Assembly (NCBI GenBank): GCA_949316235.1
Contig: OX438742.1
Coordinates: 31,192,853 to 31,256,852 of the forward strand
Source of the DNA: Oegoconia quadripuncta
Taxonomy: Eukaryota; Arthropoda; Insecta; Lepidoptera; Autostichidae
Direction of reading: 5' to 3'
Length of the DNA stretch: 64,000 nucleotides
Part shown: positions 60,701-63,624 of the stretch, in pieces
Numbering within the stretch: the first letter of the stretch is position 1
Layout: each line of letters opens with the position of its first letter
The notes under the pieces: generated by a model
The model's input: only the letters and a program-made list of their open reading frames with translations
The model's database searches: none
What the model was told of the DNA's origin: nothing
Translations under genes and position numbers: made by a program

Positions 60701-62432
60701 TGGAATTCTGTGGTCTCTGCCTACCCCTATGGGAAACAGGCGTGACATCATCTATGTATGTATGTTTTTTTATTTATTTAATTGAACCTCTCTGTCGCCC
60801 GTTCCCTCGCAAAAATTCTAAGGGTCAAGTATCTCGGCGCGCCTGTCATATTTGCGAAAATACCTGCGGTGTTAAAACGTTTATAGATACTCTTCTACTA
60901 GGTGTATTTGTAATCTGTGAAAAGCAATAGCTACGGGAATATATTATCTATGGATATAATGAAAGAACACTACTACATCTATAATACAAAAAATCAGAAA
61001 AATGTTACGAGTTGTAATATGTAGGTATCCCTATATCCACGATATAATTGGTATTTTTACGGAAAGTACAGATTTATTTCATGTTTTTCTTAAGAAACGG
61101 GTAATTCAATAAATTGTTATGAGAATTGGAAGCTCTATGGCAGGTTTCTAAGCCCGTTCTAATAAAAAGCAGTAGTTGGAATTCTATGCCTATACTCCCA
61201 CCCAAAGAGAAAAAAAATATTTTCGCAAATACAGACTAAATATCATAGCTAACATAACATGGCGCACATTATTGGATGCGAATTTAATAGAGAACAAGTT
61301 CAAACACAGTCCAAAGGAATTGGAACTCTATAATCATTACAATTGAGAGTTGAAAGTTGGGTGTCCGTGGGCACCGATCGGTGCCCGCGTCCGTCTAAAG
61401 GTTAATGATGTAATTATGTGGAAGCTACAAACGCGACGTTATTTGATATAACACAAGGCTTTAATCATCGATGGTTTTGAAAGAAGAAAAATTAAACTAC
61501 CTATGCGAATACCTTCGGTTCCATTTACCTAATATGCCCAATTTTTTCCCTACGGTAAAAAAACCCACCCGGTATATCTAGTATTAATAAAAATTTGTAA
61601 CAAATAATATTATAAATGTGAAAGTTTCGATGTTTGTTTGTTTCCTTGTTTATTTGCTTGTTGCTCAATCACGGCGAAACTGATGAACGGATTTGGATGA
61701 AATTTGGCATATAGGTAGAATATACCCTGGATTAAGACATAGTAGGATAGTTTTTATCCCGATAAAGTGAGTAGTTTCTGCGGGATAAACAAATTTCCGC
61801 TATAAAGTTATTCCACGCAGGCGAGGCCGCGGGCGGACCGCTAGTGGGTATATATAACATAAAATCTTATATTGCCCTCTTTCTTATGCCCTGTCTATGG
61901 TATTTAACAAAGTAAATTAAAAATTTAGAACGCAACCAAAATAAGACATTTTCAGATCATTAGCGTTATCCCAATGTATATAATTATATAGCTTTGTATA
62001 AAAATGTGGTAAAAGGAATTGTTTAGATGAGAGTTAAAATGCATTGAAATTACCTATTTCTTAAGGTTTTGTATCTAAATAAAAAAGTAGCCTAACTTGA
62101 CCGGAATAAATTGGAACAAATTCACGATTCAATAATATAATTCTACTTCACTAAAATATCACTTCCCGCCTTTTTCTTCCTTTTTTTTGCTTTCGATGTT
62201 ACACTTGCGATCTGATATTTTGCTAGCAAATTTTCTGTTTGATTTAATTTTTTATTTGTAACTAAAAGCTATAATGCTAGAAGTACTATTATTTCCCCTA
62301 TCACATATTGTTTTTTTTCCTGTAGCATGCCAGCATCCCGTCTTATTTTGCGTTTTACAGGGCCCAGGCATGACACTCCCACCAATGCCTCATACTTTAC
62401 CTCATACATACCATCCCCCGCATTATGTTATG
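15584..62432 (+). CDS. lap: lap / AP180-CALM clathrin assembly protein (spliced, 3' end open)
   Basis: Fourteen exons join in one frame (15584-15734, 26505-26647, 28699-28774, 35507-35609, 37250-37417, 37547-37685, 37898-38043, 38129-38306, 45253-45439, 48074-48229, 48525-48821, 49594-49702, 51896-51995, 62361-62432): 2025 nt, 675 codons. The family binds PtdIns(4,5)P2 at the plasma membrane through the N-terminal ANTH domain, recruits clathrin and AP-2, and in flies controls synaptic-vesicle size and retrieval. The ANTH lipid site is visible as K35-X9-K45-x-K47-H48. The tail (from about residue 300) has VDLFGP, three NPF motifs and [14 protein letters not shown], all typical of PICALM. Two in-frame ATGs exist (15584 and 15605); the second matches the usual MAGQTINDR start. 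The stop is not seen; the last exons probably lie right of the window. Confidence 0.93.
15735..16537. other. Start of lap intron 1; no further gene seen
   Basis: AT-rich intronic sequence with a TA/ATT-rich stretch near 16310-16460. No coding motif found. Confidence 0.6.
16538..16775. repeat. Two copies of a LINE 3'-end-like repeat
   Basis: GACTGGAAAAGATCCCTTCA and GGGATAAGTCC-CCTTTGTA occur at 16538 and again at 16677, each followed by a TTAATTTTAAGT stretch and an ACAAACCAAATATATA tail. Copies lie in the same orientation about 139 bp apart. From memory this block forms the 3' end of common lepidopteran retroposons. Confidence 0.7.
16776..17368. other. Intronic sequence, nothing recognised
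   Basis: No ORF with a known motif. A fragment GGGGATAGGTTGG at about 17179-17191 may be another retroposon scrap. Confidence 0.4.
17369..18240 (-). pseudogene. R1/Jockey-type LINE RNase H and C-terminus, decayed
   Basis: Read on the - strand, shifting frames give [19 protein letters not shown] (RNase H core strand with its catalytic-site Asp), then WIKIHSN-like and AADELV, then [15 protein letters not shown] Cys-rich stretch and [14 protein letters not shown] follow near the end. This is the 3' part of a non-LTR retrotransposon. A SINE-tail-like block (17500-17580) interrupts the C-terminal region. Several stops and shifts make it a fossil. Confidence 0.7.
17500..17580 (-). repeat. SINE/LINE tail block, copy 2
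   Basis: On + it reads TTTTTTATGCACGACGGG, then GAGGTCGAAGGTGGAAGCGT and ACTGACCTGGAAACCCCAAC. It matches the tail of the SINE at 9490-9600 closely, but lacks about 25 bases between GGGTG and ATGTTAA. It is embedded in the decayed LINE. Confidence 0.7.
18241..18658. other. Intronic sequence, nothing recognised
   Basis: AT-rich, no coding motif. Confidence 0.4.
18659..18749. repeat. Perfect 38-bp inverted repeat (hairpin)
   Basis: Arm 18659-18696 begins TATCTCTCAATTTACAAAAC and arm 18712-18749 is its exact reverse complement, with a 15-nt spacer between them. In the lap pre-mRNA it would fold into a 38-bp stem. No ORF or known element end is obvious within it. Confidence 0.93.
18935..19040 (+). 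repeat. SINE/LINE tail block, copy 3
   Basis: GGGGTTTCCAGGTCAGTACG, then CTACCACCTTCGGCCTCATC and AACATCAGGTGTGATTGAGG, ending in an A-rich ATTAAAAATAAG. It is the reverse-orientation match to the blocks at 9500-9600 and 17500-17580. Confidence 0.7.
19041..20309. other. Intronic sequence with one dispersed-repeat scrap
   Basis: A GC-richer piece at about 19380-19460 (CTCACTGGGAGAGGGTATGG followed by CCATAATCCACCATGC) resembles a dispersed lepidopteran repeat I know from other genomes, unnamed here. The rest is AT-rich without coding signal. Confidence 0.4.
20310..20530 (-). mobile_element. tRNA-derived SINE remnant
   Basis: On the - strand it reads CCTGTTTGGTGTAGTGGTTA, an A-box-like stretch, and then ATACGAATCCCGCTAGGGAC, a B-box-like stretch. 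A shared body follows (CTAATGTTTGTATG and CCGAGTTATGGATG). The copy at 46781-46920 has the same GGTGTAGTAG and CGAATCCCGC order. Ends are approximate. Confidence 0.65.
20600..21575 (-). pseudogene. R1/Jockey-like LINE RT C-terminal remnant
   Basis: The - frame at 21215-21571 contains [20 protein letters not shown] and [20 protein letters not shown], the RT thumb-region signature of this LINE group, followed by a [13 protein letters not shown] piece. Further along, 20775-20984 carries a degenerate cysteine cluster ([20 protein letters not shown]), the C-terminal zinc-binding motif. Stops and frame changes separate the pieces. Confidence 0.75.
21576..24942. other. Intronic sequence with repeat scraps
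   Basis: Seen here: AAACGGCCAAGTGCGA at 21791-21806 and AGAGTTCCGTAGTCAGCACG at 24580-24599, which look like terminal parts of one dispersed lepidopteran repeat; a 14-bp-arm hairpin at 22502-22538; and a retroposon-like 3' tail (CAGCAGTGGACGTCCTGTGG) at 23749-23768. The other ORFs show no recognisable family. Confidence 0.5.
22502..22538. repeat. Short hairpin
   Basis: AGTATTGATGGAAC and its exact reverse complement GTTCCATCAATACT are separated by 9 bases. Confidence 0.85.
24943..25068 (-). pseudogene. C-terminal scrap of an IS630/mariner-type transposase
   Basis: The - frame reads [18 protein letters not shown], then [11 protein letters not shown], then [12 protein letters not shown] and a stop (TAA at about 24943). 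The pattern with ..RA.LCI...GGHL.DIIF at the extreme C-terminus is that of insect mariner/DD41D-type transposases, compare GGRHFENLL at 41310-41323 here. The catalytic core is missing and the upstream border abuts an unrelated + strand ORF. Confidence 0.7.
25075..25232 (+). CDS. Orphan coding-like segment in lap intron 1
   Basis: An open + frame encodes about 52 residues: [40 protein letters not shown] and [13 protein letters not shown]. It is GC-richer than its surroundings and reads like a real charged, helical protein segment. It is bounded by an AG at 25075 (ACATAG|ACACG) and a GT at 25231 (ACCTG|GTGGGTG), as an internal exon would be. I do not recognise the family and it is not part of lap. 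It could be an exon of a nested gene, a retrogene scrap or a transposon-captured exon. Confidence 0.35.
25490..25560. repeat. Dispersed-repeat end
   Basis: GTGACGGGCTACTACGGAAC and CCTACATTCCGTGTGG, then TTTGACCGGTTTTG, match the piece at 46338-46400 (GTGACGGACAACTACGGAAC, CCTACACTATGCGT, CTTGGCCGGTTTTTA). Both look like one end of the repeat whose other end carries AGTTCCGTAGTC. Confidence 0.6.
25561..26504. other. End of lap intron 1; no gene seen
   Basis: AT-rich intronic sequence leading to the polypyrimidine tract and CAG acceptor of exon 2 at 26504. No motif-bearing ORF. Confidence 0.5.
26505..26647 (+). CDS. lap: lap exon 2 (ANTH helices)
   Basis: Encodes residues 51-98: [40 protein letters not shown] and LLAYGNE. 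Acceptor TTTTTCAG|ATCTAG, donor GAG|GTGAGT; phase 1 in, phase 0 out. These are the CALM helices that build the superhelical ANTH fold. Confidence 0.95.
26648..28698. other. lap intron 2
   Basis: About 2 kb of AT-rich sequence without a motif-bearing ORF. A stretch around 28028-28170 (CCCGAGGAAGGAGGGTAGTG, then AAACGGCTTGACCGATTTTG) looks like a dispersed lepidopteran repeat. Confidence 0.5.
28699..28774 (+). CDS. lap: lap exon 3
   Basis: Encodes [20 protein letters not shown] and KSGVQ, matching the ANTH segment that follows AYGNE in the family. Acceptor TTTTTTCAG|AG, donor CAAG|GTGAGT; phase 0 in, phase 1 out. Confidence 0.95.
28775..31149. other. lap intron 3, left part
   Basis: AT-rich intronic sequence. 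ORFs at 28910-29287 and 29724-29960 are rich in I, Y and L as expected for translated AT-rich DNA and carry no motif. Confidence 0.5.
31150..31317. repeat. MITE-like element with about 48-bp degenerate TIRs
   Basis: The left end (31150-31197) reads AGTGGTACAAGTCGC and then TCCATTGACCAAAACAACGT and CCAATTC. The reverse complement of the right end reads AGTTGGTCATATCG, then TTCAATGACCAAAGAAGCGT and CCAATTC. The total is 168 bp. No clear target duplication identified. Confidence 0.65.
31847..32116 (+). repeat. Left TIR, 270 bp
   Basis: Inverse match of 33701-33970 with few substitutions. It contains GGCTGGGAATCGAACCGAC and a poly-A/T run, and ends at GGAACAAC, where the two arms diverge. Confidence 0.95.
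32195..33256 (-). CDS. Mariner-like (DDD) transposase, intact
   Basis: A 353-aa protein of the IS630/Tc1/mariner superfamily that cuts and joins the element ends at TA sites. Residues about 1-110 form the DNA-binding helix-turn-helix region ([20 protein letters not shown]). The catalytic triad is visible as D156 in [10 protein letters not shown]246 in [11 protein letters not shown] and D287 in [13 protein letters not shown]. Forty residues separate the last two, close to the DD41D group and unlike DD34D mariner. The C-terminus ends GSHFEHLIN. Start ATG at 33254-33256 gives the full domain set, with no intron needed. It may still be active. It lies antisense to lap. Confidence 0.93.
   Translation of the reverse strand: MAYQVSFDLMEAYFLNDKDISRSLRWYGVKYPDRQIPSRKVLKRLVNNLKTLGRFDKRPREPQQENHTINDEELGILIYFSAFPKASVREGEHEIGVSKSKIHRVLKKHGFKSYVEGRLVQKLLPGDTERRKNFCLDIQARLLEDPNFLDNIIWTDESNFSNNGMYNRNNNRIWSKENPLRVTETNNQVRFSLNCWCGLLKNRVFLIHFYQGTLNTEKYLGILQILRDKIRNHSAAEQENLIFQQDGAPAHNSRRAADFLNECFPTWIGTNGPIRWPARSPDLTPLDFFFWGYVKDMLYKKRYENVGELQTELCHITSSVHHKMIRKSTGSGLIKRLAICVRQEGSHFEHLIN
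33701..33970 (-). repeat. Right TIR, 270 bp
   Basis: Inverse match to the left TIR. It starts at GTTGTTCCTTTC and ends CGCCCTGTA. A few differences (for example the stretch ATTTAAGTCGG against ATTTGAGTCGG) are shared with one end of the 820-bp copy. Confidence 0.95.
33973..35506. other. lap intron 3, right part
   Basis: AT-rich intronic DNA with a CA microsatellite (about 35432-35451). No motif-bearing ORF seen. Confidence 0.5.
35432..35451. repeat. CA dinucleotide microsatellite
   Basis: About ten CA units in a row before CAGCAATG. Confidence 0.9.
35507..35609 (+). CDS. lap: lap exon 4
   Basis: Encodes [20 protein letters not shown], then [14 protein letters not shown], the ANTH helix 6-7 region. 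Acceptor TTCTTAG|GTTATG, donor GGGG|GTGAGT; phase 1 in, phase 2 out. Fly lap has a short glycine-rich insert just before this segment that is absent here. Confidence 0.95.
35610..37249. other. lap intron 4
   Basis: No gene seen. A stretch at 36895-36965 is a run of ATACATA/TATAAATA-like repeats, which explains the long Y/I/C-rich ORFs on the - strand. Confidence 0.55.
37250..37417 (+). CDS. lap: lap exon 5
   Basis: Encodes [40 protein letters not shown] and [15 protein letters not shown]. Acceptor AAACAG|GAAGG, donor TCAG|GTATTT; phase 2 in and out. This part of the ANTH domain is nearly unchanged across animals. Confidence 0.96.
37547..37685 (+). CDS. lap: lap exon 6
   Basis: Encodes [40 protein letters not shown] and VGEFLK, the end of the ANTH helical stack. 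Acceptor TTGCAG|ATTG, donor AAAG|GTAAAA; phase 2 in, phase 0 out. The intron before it is 129 bp. Confidence 0.96.
37898..38043 (+). CDS. lap: lap exon 7 (ANTH end, linker)
   Basis: Encodes [40 protein letters not shown] and ANTPTQTA. The [17 protein letters not shown] stretch is a hallmark of AP180/CALM proteins and closes the folded domain. Acceptor TTCAG|GTGG, donor CCAG|GTAAAA; phase 0 in, phase 2 out. Confidence 0.96.
38129..38306 (+). CDS. lap: lap exon 8 (linker, acidic patch)
   Basis: Encodes [20 protein letters not shown], a Ser/Ala/Asn-rich linker, then [20 protein letters not shown] and YK. Acceptor TTTCAG|TGCC, donor TAAG|GTGTGT; phase 2 in, phase 0 out. The preceding intron is only 85 bp. 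Confidence 0.93.
38660..38716 (+). CDS. Possible lap cassette exon (57 nt)
   Basis: Bounded by TTTACAG| and |GTAAGA, open in phase 0 on both sides, so it could be included or skipped between exons 8 and 10 without changing frame. It would add [20 protein letters not shown] do not recognise this peptide from other AP180/CALM proteins, so it may be an alternative exon or chance. Confidence 0.35.
38812..39439 (+). repeat. Left TIR, 628 bp
   Basis: Inverse match of 41447-42074 with scattered substitutions and small indels. The match ends after CTGCAG(A/C)TCGTGTATTTTTA. Confidence 0.93.
39836..39990 (+). repeat. About 41-bp tandem repeat in the transposase leader
   Basis: Four tandem units share TGGAC(C/T)CTGATTTGCCTTAC and a TGCTTGTGTTT tail, each about 40-42 bp, just upstream of the transposase ATG. 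They could form a promoter or leader array of the element. Confidence 0.85.
40034..41326 (+). pseudogene. DD41D transposase, spliced but frameshifted
   Basis: Exon 40034-40373 opens with [17 protein letters not shown] and contains the helix-turn-helix [18 protein letters not shown]. An intron with GTAAGG and TATTGCAG ends at 40578. The second exon starts [20 protein letters not shown]. The catalytic core has D in [12 protein letters not shown] in FQQDGAPCH and D in [13 protein letters not shown], with 41 residues between the last two. The C-terminus ends [10 protein letters not shown] five-base TGTGG duplication near 40709-40718 moves the frame just before the first catalytic Asp, so the copy is inactive. 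Confidence 0.88.
41447..42074 (-). repeat. Right TIR, 628 bp
   Basis: Inverse counterpart of 38812-39439, ending GGACCACCCTGTA. Confidence 0.93.
42077..42847. other. Intronic sequence, nothing recognised
   Basis: AT-rich, no coding motif; it borders the minisatellite. Confidence 0.5.
42848..43580. repeat. Higher-order minisatellite (243-bp and 87-bp units)
   Basis: A 243-bp unit repeats (42848 and 43091), itself built from two related monomers of about 100-140 bp. The array then passes to shorter monomers with an exact 87-bp spacing (43381, 43468, 43555), preceded by a 98-bp unit that carries an 11-bp insertion. Each monomer contains CAGTC(A)GT(G/C)GTGATTTGAACAG and CTCGAACTC(G/A)CGCATCA. 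The array is GC-rich against an AT-rich background. Both 243 and 87 are multiples of three and small ORFs stay open through it, but I take them as repeat artefacts. Confidence 0.92.
43640..44480 (+). pseudogene. Decayed maT-like mariner transposase
   Basis: Shifting + frames give [32 protein letters not shown], then [40 protein letters not shown] and [20 protein letters not shown]. These match the lepidopteran maT/DD37D mariner group, with the first catalytic Asp in LFTDEKIF. The QQDSAP segment is destroyed and the SPDLNPLD segment survives only in a shifted frame near 44318-44340. No TIRs found. Confidence 0.8.
44481..45252. other. End of lap intron 9; no gene seen
   Basis: AT-rich intronic sequence up to the TTTATTTTACAG acceptor of the next exon. 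Confidence 0.6.
45253..45439 (+). CDS. lap: lap exon 10 (NPF and DLF motifs)
   Basis: Encodes [20 protein letters not shown], then [14 protein letters not shown] and [19 protein letters not shown] binds EH-domain proteins and DLF-type motifs bind clathrin or AP-2, as in CALM tails. Acceptor TTTTACAG|AACAAG, donor GGCG|GTAAGT; phase 0 in, phase 1 out. It continues directly from exon 8 or from the possible cassette exon. Confidence 0.95.
45440..46575. other. lap intron 10, left part
   Basis: Contains a dispersed-repeat body from about 46010 (AGGAGTTCCATAGTCAACAA) to about 46400 (GACGGACAACTACGGAACCC), whose two ends match pieces at 24580 and 25498. No coding motif. Confidence 0.5.
46576..46751 (-). 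mobile_element. Helitron-like non-autonomous element
   Basis: On the - strand it starts TCCATACTATTGTTATAAAT, contains TGCTGAACCGATCATATTGA and CACGCGGGCGAAGCCGCGGG, and ends CGGAAAGCTTAG, a one-base variant of the CTAG-type Helitron end. The sequence to its left, TTCGCATTTATAATATTAC, is the 5' start of another such element, so two may be joined. Confidence 0.6.
46781..46920 (+). mobile_element. tRNA-derived SINE remnant
   Basis: GACCGATTGGTGTAGTAGAT (A-box-like) and GGTTGCGAGTTCGAATCCCG (B-box-like) lie about 45 bases apart, followed by TTTGTTTACGGAAAGGAG and CGACCCAACACTCGATGAGG. It is related to the copy at 20310-20530. Not a functional tRNA gene: the cloverleaf 3' half does not pair. Confidence 0.65.
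47253..47461 (+). mobile_element. Helitron-like non-autonomous element
   Basis: Begins TCCAACTAATATTATAAATG, contains TAGCATTTTGATGAAATTTG and ends GAGCGGAAAGCTAG, inserted between A (47252) and T (47462). The TC start, CTAG end and A/T target are the Helitron signature. Length 209 bp, so it depends on another copy for movement. Confidence 0.75.
47463..48073. other. lap intron 10, right part
   Basis: AT-rich sequence without coding motif. The pyrimidine-rich run near 48022-48051 precedes two possible acceptors, CAAG at 48054 and TTTTTAG at 48073. Confidence 0.5.
48074..48229 (+). CDS. lap: lap exon 11 (Pro/Ala/Asn-rich tail)
   Basis: Encodes [40 protein letters not shown] and [13 protein letters not shown] chose the TTTTTAG acceptor at 48073 because only it joins exon 10 (phase 1) in frame, giving [13 protein letters not shown]; the nearer CAAG at 48054 leaves the frame off by two. 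Donor ACAG|GTGAGG, phase 1 out. Confidence 0.85.
48525..48821 (+). CDS. lap: lap exon 12 (NPF, Pro/Met-rich tail)
   Basis: Encodes [20 protein letters not shown], a [10 protein letters not shown] stretch, [20 protein letters not shown] and [20 protein letters not shown] ending PMMPMAAM. It holds the third NPF and an acidic-aromatic FDDLEDAM motif. Acceptor CTACAAG|CTGC fits phase 1. The donor ATGG|GTTCGA is weak; a better-looking TTCG|GTGACG lies at 48738 and would also keep phase 1, giving a shorter exon. Confidence 0.85.
48822..49593. other. lap intron 12
   Basis: No gene or clear element recognised; ends in ATTTTTTTCAG. Confidence 0.6.
49594..49702 (+). CDS. lap: lap exon 13 (polyQ and [12 protein letters not shown])
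   Basis: Encodes [20 protein letters not shown], then [16 protein letters not shown] and the start of a Lys codon. [12 protein letters not shown] is one of the most conserved tail segments of PICALM. Acceptor TTTTCAG|GGCAAC, donor CAAAA|GTAAGT; phase 1 in, phase 2 out. A CAA/CAG run encodes the glutamines. Confidence 0.95.
49703..51204. other. lap intron 13, left part
   Basis: A TATATATATATTTTTATATAT run at 49757-49778 is the only clear repeat. No coding motif. Confidence 0.5.
51205..51395. repeat. MITE-like element with GCGTTCACACA-type ends
   Basis: Left end ACGTCCGTTCACACACATGA and the reverse complement of the right end, CAGCGGCGTTCACACAGGTG, are alike. Internal TGAGCCGCTCA and TGAGCGGCTCA also pair. 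The total is about 190 bp; exact ends and target duplication unclear. Confidence 0.55.
51896..51995 (+). CDS. lap: lap exon 14 (PMQWNSPKN segment)
   Basis: Encodes [20 protein letters not shown], then [13 protein letters not shown], corresponding to the QW...W.P segment after the [12 protein letters not shown] block in PICALM. Acceptor ACGTAG|ACCG fits phase 2 from exon 13; the CAG at 51905 would break the frame. Donor ATG|GTAAGA, phase 0 out. Confidence 0.9.
51996..52489. other. lap intron 14, start
   Basis: No coding motif; the sequence after the donor reads a Lys-rich run (VRTKKKK) only as intron read-through. Confidence 0.5.
52490..52704. mobile_element. MITE of the GGCCCGTATT type, about 215 bp
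   Basis: Left end GGCCCGTATTCACAATGGGT pairs with the right end, whose reverse complement reads TGCCCGTATTCACAATGCAT; both continue to a TTCAATAT or GTCAATAT core. The ends resemble the split MITE at 9938-15361. A matching target trinucleotide is not clear here. Confidence 0.75.
52705..53481. other. lap intron 14, no gene seen
   Basis: Mixed sequence with no recognised motif on either strand; ORFs at 53021-53206 and 53209-53466 (-) have no known family. Confidence 0.4.
53482..53931. mobile_element. MITE of the GGCCTGTATT type, 450 bp
   Basis: Left end GGCCTGTATTTTAGAACGTT is matched by the right end, reverse complement GGCATGTATTTTAGAACGTT. TAA lies on both sides (53479-53481, 53932-53934). 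It has the same GGCC-GTATT plan as the elements at 9938-15361 (TTA duplication) and 52490-52704. Confidence 0.85.
53935..56657. other. lap intron 14, AT-rich, no gene recognised
   Basis: Includes a TA-rich run at 55384-55412. ORFs at 55218-55487 and 55557-55832 carry no motif I recognise; the stretch 55555-55830 is GC-richer with several Arg codons and may be a transposon scrap. Confidence 0.4.
56658..56915 (+). CDS. Orphan 85-aa ORF, unrecognised
   Basis: A single ATG-to-TGA frame with protein-like composition: [60 protein letters not shown], ending NDTVVVEL. The 3' half is GC-rich within AT-rich DNA, and there are 85 codons without a stop. No signal peptide, membrane segment or known motif. 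It could be a short gene nested in lap intron 14, a captured exon or chance. An acceptor-like ACCATAG near 56826 raises the option that only the last part is an exon. Confidence 0.35.
   Translation: MDERGNRQNRLTGEMHEGCRIVRYDWPMISIDRPIDVYGLELAPLPRGRCDKYGDHRDTMQRQMPAPVPRLQSPCAFNDTVVVEL
56916..59877. other. lap intron 14, scraps only
   Basis: Around 57200-57830 the composition is more coding-like on both strands and may hold a decayed transposon gene I cannot name. At 58107-58133 a short hairpin (AATAATGAATGGT with its complement) precedes the retroposon-tail phrase AGAGCCCAGTGTCCCACTGC (58143-58162). At 59020-59170 the motif ATCATTCGA/TCGGATTC recurs. Confidence 0.4.
59878..60720 (+). pseudogene. 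RTE-like LINE reverse transcriptase 3' end
   Basis: The frame contains [49 protein letters not shown] and, after an insertion, [20 protein letters not shown] and [20 protein letters not shown]. This is the thumb and C-terminal end of the widespread lepidopteran endonuclease/RT LINE. An 85-bp foreign piece at 60381-60465 breaks the frame. The element ends near the ATGTATGTATG run at 60749-60764. It lacks the catalytic YADD region, so it is 5'-truncated. Confidence 0.85.
60381..60465 (+). mobile_element. 85-bp retroposon insertion with 6-bp duplication
   Basis: The piece starts CAACGCATCTGTAATCCTTT and contains GGTGTCCATGGGCGGCGGTG and CATCAGGTGACCCGCATGCT. It is flanked by AAAAGG at 60375-60380 and 60466-60471. 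Removing it plus one AAAAGG restores the LINE frame ([11 protein letters not shown]). From memory its sequence is a common 3' piece of lepidopteran retroposons. Confidence 0.8.
60721..61601. other. lap intron 14, no gene recognised
   Basis: Ordinary AT-rich intronic sequence; the GGGCACCGATCGGTGCCC palindrome at 61368-61385 is the only notable motif. Confidence 0.5.
61368..61385. repeat. 18-bp perfect palindrome
   Basis: GGGCACCGATCGGTGCCC reads the same on both strands. It is GC-rich within AT-rich intron DNA. Function unknown. Confidence 0.8.
61602..61844 (+). mobile_element. Helitron-like non-autonomous element
   Basis: AATAATATTATAAATGTGAA, then CACGGCGAAACTGATGAACG, GGATTTGGATGAAATTTGGC and CACGCAGGCGAGGCCGCGGG, ending CGGACCGCTAG followed by T. 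The GC-rich hairpin and CTAG end with a T target match Helitron 3' ends; the 5' end is less certain. Confidence 0.7.
61846..62360. other. End of lap intron 14
   Basis: AT-rich sequence ending in TTTGCGTTTTACAG before the next exon. Confidence 0.5.
62361..62432 (+). CDS. lap: Probable lap exon 15 (Pro/His-rich tail)
   Basis: Encodes [20 protein letters not shown], then HYVM. It is bounded by TTTTACAG| and |GTAAGT, phase 0 on both sides, and joins exon 14 to read [12 protein letters not shown]. Pro/Met-rich composition suits the CALM C-terminal tail. It lies 10.4 kb after exon 14, so its assignment is less certain than the others. Confidence 0.7.
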
Positions 62433-63273
62433 GTAAGTTACGCTATATTTTTTTAACGCTTTCTTTTGCTTTTTTAGATATATAGCCCTCTCCCTACTTC
62501 GCCCCCAAAGCTTTAGCAGTGATGGATGGGGTTTTCTGATGTGATGTAATCGATAATGACAATTCTTTGTCTCATTGTATGTCTGACCCTCATTGACCCA
62601 CTATATAGCTGGGGACTTAATGTCATAAATTGTATTGGTACCTTGCAAATCTTCACCAAAGGAAGCCGCTTGGCACAGGCGTGTCTAATGGTCATCTGAG
62701 CTGATTTAGCCTTGTATCCACGTGGTGGTGGTGGTCGATATCTCCATAACTTTAGTAAATTTAAAAAAAAGTTCGGCGCAAAAATAGAAAAAAATTACAT
62801 TGAAATTCATACAAAATCTATGCCTATAAATATAAACAACGAGATTATGCTTTATAAAAAAAATATGTGTAAATAGCCCTTTTTATTTCAAATATATAAA
62901 CATAAACTTTCCTAATAGATTTAAAAAATCATTTGTCTAGCGCGGCCGAGCAATAGAAGAAGTTCCTACATATTTTGGATAGGGTTTGGCACTTATTGTT
63001 TAATAATGACACTGAATAGTATAAGTGATTCTATATCTAGATGTAGCATTAAAGAAATATTTAGAGATAATTATTATATTAAAAAATATTTTATGCGGTC
63101 ACAGAGATAAACACAATTCCAGCTTATTTTAAACACGTGAGTTCAAATTAGTATTCCCATAATTTTTACTTGAAAAGAGAGTTGTGTTTAGTAAAAATAA
63201 TAATGAATTAAAGAATAACATTATAATTTTAGTAAATAAGTGTAATAAAAGATATATCAAAATTTTACAGTTT
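62433..63273. other. Intronic or intergenic sequence, no gene seen
   Basis: AT-rich, with an imperfect GTGGTGGTGGTGG run at 62721-62733. No continuation of lap was recognised before the right edge. Confidence 0.5.
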
Positions 63274-63624
63274 TCATTGCAGCCCCACAGTTGATTTCAA
63301 ACAATTGCACTTTCCTGCGCATTTTTGTTTGCATTGACATCCTATTAATTCCATGCAATCAGCGGCTGCTGGCGGTACTATGGTCCACATAGGCTGCCAT
63401 GTAGCATTATTTTTGGCCCAAACCCAGTCAGCAGGATGGGGCCGGTGTTGTACTGGTTTCAATAGTTGAACCCATGTATATCCTCCCTGATAACCGCTCA
63501 CAAAATATGGTTCCGATGGGCGTCTTTCCCCAGCTGTCTGTCCTTTTATGTAAATAATAATTTTCTGCACTGGTTGAGTTATCACTATCAGTATATGAGC
63601 ACGATCTAAAATAGCGACTTGCAC
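63274..63624 (-). pseudogene. Cys-rich (CXC-like) protein C-terminus, TE-associated
   Basis: The - frame reads QHRPHPADWVWAKNNATWQP, then WTIVPPAAADCMELIGCQCK and QKCAGKCNCLKS before a stop. The pattern W.W....... P..T..P.A...C..LI.C.CK..C.G.C.C resembles C-terminal regions of large insect proteins found in many copies, probably mobile-element derived; I recall the pattern but not a formal name. The motif ends abruptly (KSTVGLQ), as if frameshifted inside the last Cys cluster. It is antisense to lap. Confidence 0.5.
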